Both the position numbers and the translations under genes were made by a program. From the NCBI RefSeq assembly GCF_963259705.1, contig NC_081851.1, positions 9,639,645 to 9,703,644 of the forward strand: a stretch of DNA of 64,000 nt, read 5' to 3'. The notes below the pieces were generated by a model that had not been told where the DNA came from, ran no database searches, and worked only from the letters and a program-made list of their open reading frames with translations. Positions 59,480 to 64,000 of the stretch are shown one piece after another (position 1 is the stretch's first letter; the number at the start of each line of letters is the position of its first letter). Source of the stretch: Myotis daubentonii (taxonomy: Eukaryota > Chordata > Mammalia > Chiroptera > Vespertilionidae).

Positions 59480-60530
59480 CAGCAATGAAGTCCCGGAGGA
59501 GGAGAGGAGGGGTGAGGTGTGGCCACTGTGCAGAGCGGTGGTGAGCGCAGCGCCGAGAGGAGGCGCGGTGCCCACAGGCAGGCTCTGGCCCCGCAGGCTC
59601 TGGGCGGTGATGGCTGTGCGCTCCCCTGCGCGCCGTCCCCTGGTGCTCAGGCCGCTCTTGCTCTCTCCATGTGTCTGTCCTGACAGGCAGGCCCGGGCTG
59701 GGCACCGCGTCGGGCACAGCAATCGGTCCCCTCCTGGAGGAGGCAGCAGGGCAACCTCATCTCAGGGCAGAGCTGGCCTGGGAGAAAGAAAGTATTCAAA
59801 CAACAAACAACAGCACGTGGACTTGTGCTGCCGTGAAAAGACGAGGATGCTCTTGAAGTCTGTAAAGGCCCCAGAGGCGCGGCTGCAGTCACACCCCCGC
59901 GTTCGCCACCCACGCGGCTGGCCCGTTGGCGGGACTCGGACCCGAGCACGCGGTCTATAAACAGCGAGCGCAGAGCAAGCGGTGGGAAACCCACGTTCCA
60001 TTGCTGAGTTCGCTTTCTCATTGATCGTCTTTAATTTTTAACTTTCAGATAGAAACTTAATAATCTGTGTTTCCTTGAGAAAGAAAAATGTTGAATTTTC
60101 CCCAGAACCTCGTTTTCCAGAGAATAGAGACCACTCGTCTGAGGCCACGCCGCCGGGCCAGGCTGCCTCGCCGGGGGCGCTCAGCGGGTCGGAGAAAACA
60201 AACAACCAGCATTGGGAACGCGATGGCACAGCTGCGCCCTGCACGTTCACGAAATAGTCCACACGTTTAATTTAGCGCCTGAGCGTATGGTCTCCCCAGC
60301 TAGCTTCAGGCCTCACTCCCATGCTGCCAAGGGCTCAGGTAAAAGTTAAGCGAACTGGCCAGTGGTTCGGACGGCAAACACGCGGGTGTCCGGCCTGGCC
60401 TCCGACCTCACCCTGCCTTCTGTCCTGCGCATGCGGGCGCTGCAGTGCCGCCGACTTGCGCTAACTGACCTCAGATTCAGAAGGTGCATCTCTTGCGACC
60501 CAAACGAAATTTCCAGAAAAGAGAGCAGGG
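59480..60530. promoter_or_regulatory. CpG island with a TATA-like site, no attached gene seen
   Basis: By hand count, roughly 37 CpGs fall in 59870-60290, close to or above random expectation for its GC content and far above the depleted surroundings. About 22 more lie in 59480-59780 and about 16 in 60360-60515. TCTATAAACAGCG at 59954-59966 is a TATA-like word with a CpG-rich upstream flank. No exon, splice structure or recognisable protein was found on either strand; the 200-codon ORF at 59358-59960 looks random. Could be a non-coding RNA promoter, an unrecognised 5' exon, or an orphan island. Confidence 0.5.
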
Positions 60531-60589
60531 TGTTGACCCCATCCTTACCATGCCTGAGAACCATCACGCGAGAGGTGAGCAGTCAAAAA

Positions 60590-60745
60590 GACTCCTTTGG
60601 CGTTGCAAACTGAATAGTGAGAATCAAATAAATGCAATCTGGAAACCCTCATCATTATCAAGCAATGCTTGGTTTGATCCCTTGACACCTAATGCCGTCA
60701 TAGTTACCTGGGCTTATGAAGCAAACGCACTGCTGGCTCCGAAAG
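60590..60745. other. Candidate conserved non-coding block
   Basis: GAATCAAATAAATGCAATCTG, CCTCATCATTATCAAGCAATG and GCCGTCATAGTTACCTGGGC; transposon-free sequence just downstream of the CpG island. No credible ORF. Confidence 0.35.
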
Positions 60746-61201
60746 ACGTTGGCAGGGTTTGGATCGCAGCAAGGGCAATGCCAACCTTCCCAGGACCTGA
60801 GCAGTGGGGGTGTTTGTGAATGGCAAGAGGGCGTCCTTGACTGAATGTCCAGGCTGTTGTCATCACAACGTCATTATCAGATACATTTAAGAAACACAGA
60901 AACATTATAGTCATTAGAATTTCTGATCTAAGAAAGAAAATTATTTAAGAGAAGTTGAATGTAGATTAATTAAACTAAAAGAAGTTTTAATGATCAGTCA
61001 TAGTGTTCATTGAATTTTTTACCAAAAATTTTTTTTTGAATTCACAAGTATATATTTAAACAAGTTTTAAAATCCACCATGCCCTATTTCTCACCTCCAG
61101 GGCTGCAATCTCATATAGCACTCAGCCGGGGACACAGCGGTTGCCATACATTTTTCCTAAGGTCAAAGTGTATTCTAGTCTGGTTTTGCTCAATTTTTAA
61201 C
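60746..61201. other. Unique sequence
   Basis: AT-rich, no gene or named repeat. Confidence 0.4.
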
Positions 61202-61402
61202 AGAATATTTTCTCTCTCTTTTTTAAATAGTCTATTGATTTTTAGAGAGAGGGGGAAGGGAGAGGGAGAGAGAGAAATAGAAACGTTGATGTGAGGGCGC
61301 AACATCGATCAGCTGCCTCCTACATGCCCCCTCCCGGGGATCGAGTCCACAGCCTCCCAGTGCAGGGGACAAAGCCCAACCAACAGAGCCACACTGGCCA
61401 GG
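61202..61402 (-). mobile_element. Ves SINE, antisense, with diverged target duplication
   Basis: Tail complement TCTATTGATTTTTAGAGAGAG, GCAACATCGATCAGCTGCC, B-box complement GGGATCGAGTCCACAGCC and head complement GAGCCACACTGGCCAGGG. GGTTTTGCTCAATTTTTAAC (61182-61201) and GGTTTTGTTCAGTTTTTGAC (about 61406-61425) are likely duplicated target. Confidence 0.9.
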
Positions 61403-61425
61403 GTTGGTTTTGTTCAGTTTTTGAC

Positions 61426-62225
61426 TAGAGGAGACCCATTTGCTTTACAGAGAATAGCCTGTGGTAAACAAACTTCTACTAACCATAGCCTCCCTTTTGC
61501 AAGAAAAAAAAAGGTGTTCCTGCTTGCTCCCCACAGCCAGCGCACCCTGTCAGCAATTCTGAAGGAGGAGAGACCCCAGAGGGTGGAGGGAGGAGCAGAA
61601 GGCACAGGAGAGGCCGCGTTCTGAGCCAATTGCTGTGCACCTGCTAACTAGGCTGACATGTTTGGACAAAGCAACCCAATTTGCATTTGTCACTAGAGTG
61701 AGACATTAGCAGTGTGAATATTGAGAGGGACAGATGTGCCCGGCAGGACTGCCACCTCAGACAGTCTGCTGTCCCAGCCAGGGGGTCTGCCTGCCCAGGG
61801 GACACCTCTCCTTGGAGGAGCCCGTGGTAGTACTGCCAGACACATCAGAAAAAAAGAGAGATGTGTGTCCTTCTCAAGGTCCCGGGGTCCTGGCTAATGG
61901 ACGGAGGACAAATGGCCAGTGCCCTCCTGTGTGCTGAGTCCAAAGTCCAAGGGGATTGCTTGTGTTTTATGGATGATGCCTTTCATCTTTTCCGGCTCCC
62001 CACCCACTCCCCTTTCCCGTGTTCTTGAGTGATGCAGAGAGTTAACAGATCTGACTCTGAGTTGGTGAGTGCTGCTTCACCAGGGTCATCATATTGTCAT
62101 TCGTCAACTTCCGGTTTTTCCAAGTCTCTGGAAACAATGGCAGCCCAACTGGGCACAGTTTAGAAGCTGGGCTTATTCTCTAGCAGATGGAAATTACATT
62201 GGCTTCATATCTGATTTTCGCCATA
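61426..62225. other. Unique sequence, no gene seen
   Basis: Short chance ORFs only, moderate GC. Confidence 0.4.
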
Positions 62226-62228
62226 GGC

Positions 62229-62264
<36 letters not shown>

Positions 62265-62272
62265 ATATATAT
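62226..62272. repeat. (TCTA)n(TA)n microsatellite at a Helitron 5' end
   Basis: TCTA units to about 62262, then TA units merging into the Helitron start TATATAAAAGCC. Probably expanded from the Helitron terminus itself. Confidence 0.85.
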
Positions 62273-63038
62273 ATAAAAGCCTAAGCAACTGTTAAGGTGG
62301 AACAACCAGTCACTATGATGCACACTGACCACCAGGGGGCAGATGCTAAATGCAGGAGCTGCCCCCTGGGGGTCAGTGCACTCCCACAGGGGGAGTGATG
62401 CTCAGCCAGAAGCTGGCCTCATGGCTGGCGAGCACGGCTGCTACAGCAGGAGCCTCTCCTGACTCCATGGTAGCACTACTGAGTGGCAGAAGCAGGCCGG
62501 GATGAGCAAGAGTGATGTAGCGCCTGCCCCAATTCAGGTTCCTCCCTCATCGCCTGCCATTTGGCACACTGCTATATCCCTGGGGGGATGTCTGACTGCT
62601 GGTCCTGGACTGCTAGAGGAATGTCTGACTACCAGCCTAGGCCCAATCCCCATGGGCCTAAGCTGGCAGTCAGACATCTCCTGAGGGTCACGGACTGCAA
62701 GAGGGATGTCTGACTGTAGGCTTAGGCCCAATCCCGGTGCTGTTCTCTGTAGAAGGCAGTCAGTCTGAACAACTCAGTGACTCAGGGAAGTGCAGGGAAC
62801 TCAAGGTGAGCCTGCCTCCGTGCTTGACTCACCCACATAAAGGTGTTCACAGGACAGACCATGGTGGTCCAGCCCGTGCATATGCAGCAGCTGCTGAAGC
62901 TCAAGCAGCAGGCCATGCAGCAGCAGAAGACCATCCAGCCACAAGCCAGCAGGCGGACATCCCCCGAGGGGTCAGGTCAGGCTGAGGGACCCCCCCCCCC
63001 ACCACCGAGTGCACAGATTTTGTGCACCGGGCCTCTGG
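62260..63038 (+). mobile_element. HeliBat-type Helitron carrying captured sequence
   Basis: The 5' part has TATATAAAAGCCTAAGC, CTGACCACCAGGGGGCAG and GGAGCTGCCCCCTGGGGGTC. An internal 25-bp inverted repeat pairs 62621-62645 with 62653-62677 (two mismatches). The 3' end has hairpin GTGCACAGATTTTGTGCAC (63009-63027) and GGGCCTCTGG, a decayed CTAG. It is longer than the copy at 29732 and contains non-family sequence near 62735-62957. Confidence 0.85.
62735..62957 (+). pseudogene. Captured gene fragment, EP400-like exon piece
   Basis: Between standard Helitron blocks lies sequence not shared with the three other copies here. From 62851 it reads open as GQTMVVQPVHMQQLLKLKQQ, then AMQQQKTIQPQA, and merges into the Helitron 3' end. 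From memory this resembles the glutamine-rich part of EP400, a large SWI2/SNF2-type chromatin-remodelling ATPase of the TIP60 complex; I have not been able to align it. The acceptor-like TTCACAG just before the open stretch and a donor-like CAAGGTGAGC at about 62800-62810 suggest genomic rather than mRNA capture. It is only about 35 codons, with no start codon of its own and no promoter seen, so it should not be functional as protein. Confidence 0.55.
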
Positions 63039-64000
63039 TTTTCATTGTAAGATGAACATTTTACATTAGTCTAATTCAGTCTGAATTGGAATTCCTAAAC
63101 TGTGTTATTTTTATGAGACCCAGCGGTGGAAGGCAGGGAGGTGTGAGCACGCTTTTCTGTAAAGAGCCAGTAACTCTAGGCTGTGGTACCTCCCTTACAG
63201 CCTCTGTGCAGCTGTCGGGTGGATGCTGCCCTAGACCAACCCGGATGAGTGGCCATGGTCGGGGCCAACAAGGCGTTCTTGTTGGAACAGGCAGTGGGCA
63301 GATTTGTACCACAGCTGGACTTCACTGATCACTGTTTAGAATAAGATCACTCAGGAATGAAATAAGCAGTTTCCAGAATGTTCTCCCAGTTCGCAGAAAG
63401 CAGGACGGCAGGAGTGTGAAAGCCAAGCACCCAGACCCTGTGGCTCTTCCTCTTGCTGCTGGGCGCTGGGCCACTGAGCAGGCCCTGCACTTCTCTGAGC
63501 CTGCACGAGGGTGTGGCTCCCTCCGCACCTGCTTGCTCTGGGGTTAAATGCGAACGTTTGACAAGCGAAAAGCAAACACAAAGAGGCATGTGAGTCTCTC
63601 CACACTCTGCCAGAGTCCTCACTGCCCACGCCCTTTACCCTGGGACTTCCATCCCACAACCGCCTGTGTCCCCTCCTCCCACCACCCCACCTCAGTCTCT
63701 TTTAAGTTTGCTCCTATTTTCTCCTCTGGACACTGTCTATGAGTGTTCTGGAAGGTTCTGGCCTCGGCCCTCCTCTCTCTCCTTGAGTGATGACACTAAA
63801 CCTCTACCCTCTTAGGTTCAGTAATTGGGGGCCTGCTAATTAAACCCACCAAAGAAAACAGAGCAGCAAGAGAAAAATGTTTATTCACATTCATATGCCG
63901 GAATCCGCAGAAAGGTAAGACTCAAGGAAGTGGTTAGCATTCGGGCTTAAATACCAACTTAATAGGGAAGAGGTGGGAAAGAAGGGCACTCAAGGGAAAT
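63039..64000. other. Unique sequence to the window edge
   Basis: Mixed GC with chance ORFs of 64-102 codons. The AT-richer last 200 bp (GAAAAATGTTTATTCACATTC) may be the start of an old repeat continuing outside. Confidence 0.4.

Noticed and set aside
59358..59960. 200-codon ORF overlapping the CpG island
   Set aside because: Composition looks random (Arg/Pro/Gly from GC-rich DNA), with overlapping ORFs on the opposite strand and no domain. Kept only as a CpG island.
62843..63055. Possible live EP400-like coding exon
   Set aside because: The reading frame runs from captured sequence straight into the Helitron 3' end, including a proline run from a poly-C tract, so it is a transposon-borne fragment.

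Overview
This window looks like nuclear DNA from a vespertilionid bat. The diagnostic signs are about twelve copies of a tRNA-derived SINE of the Ves type, four HeliBat-type non-autonomous Helitrons (TC...CTAG ends, 3' hairpin, A|T insertion sites), non-autonomous hAT elements with 8-bp target duplications, and laurasiatherian-style L1 fragments. Ancient mammalian repeats (MIR, L2, MER5A, old L1M) lie underneath. I find no intact protein-coding gene. Every long ORF is a decayed L1 fragment, the complement of one, a microsatellite translation or a chance ORF in GC-rich DNA.

Layout. 1-4.4 kb: a 3'-truncated L1 (ORF1 plus the first half of ORF2) split by a Ves SINE, next to an older antisense L1. 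4.4-29.6 kb: mostly unique, repeat-poor sequence with microsatellites, a few SINEs, MIR/L2 relics and several blocks that look like conserved non-coding elements, the best at 24.2-24.8 kb. 29.6-36.5 kb: an old L1 3' end carrying a Helitron, a Ves/MER5A/hAT cluster, a tRNA-Ile(AAT) pseudogene and MIRs. 36.5-42.7 kb: a nested retrotransposon stack in which one L1 contains two Helitrons, a younger L1 with its own target duplication, and a Ves SINE sitting inside a Helitron end. 42.7-46 kb: unique sequence with a GATA microsatellite, a CpG-rich patch and candidate conserved elements. 46-53.2 kb: a second nested stack, including a textbook twin-primed (5'-inverted) L1 at 48.06-52.25 kb carrying two Ves SINEs inserted one after the other. 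53.2-64 kb: GC-richer unique sequence with a CpG island at about 59.5-60.5 kb, and at 62.26-63.04 kb a Helitron that appears to have captured a gene fragment whose translation resembles a glutamine-rich part of EP400.

Nothing here works together as a gene system. The story is insertion history (L1 supplying the enzymology for SINEs, Helitrons capturing host sequence, hAT elements spreading by cut-and-paste) laid over what may be the regulatory flank of a developmental gene outside the window. The most notable observations are the gene-capturing Helitron, the twin-primed L1 with an almost exactly contiguous break, the SINE that duplicated a Helitron terminus, and the orphan CpG island. Family names come from recall of consensus features, not from database searches.
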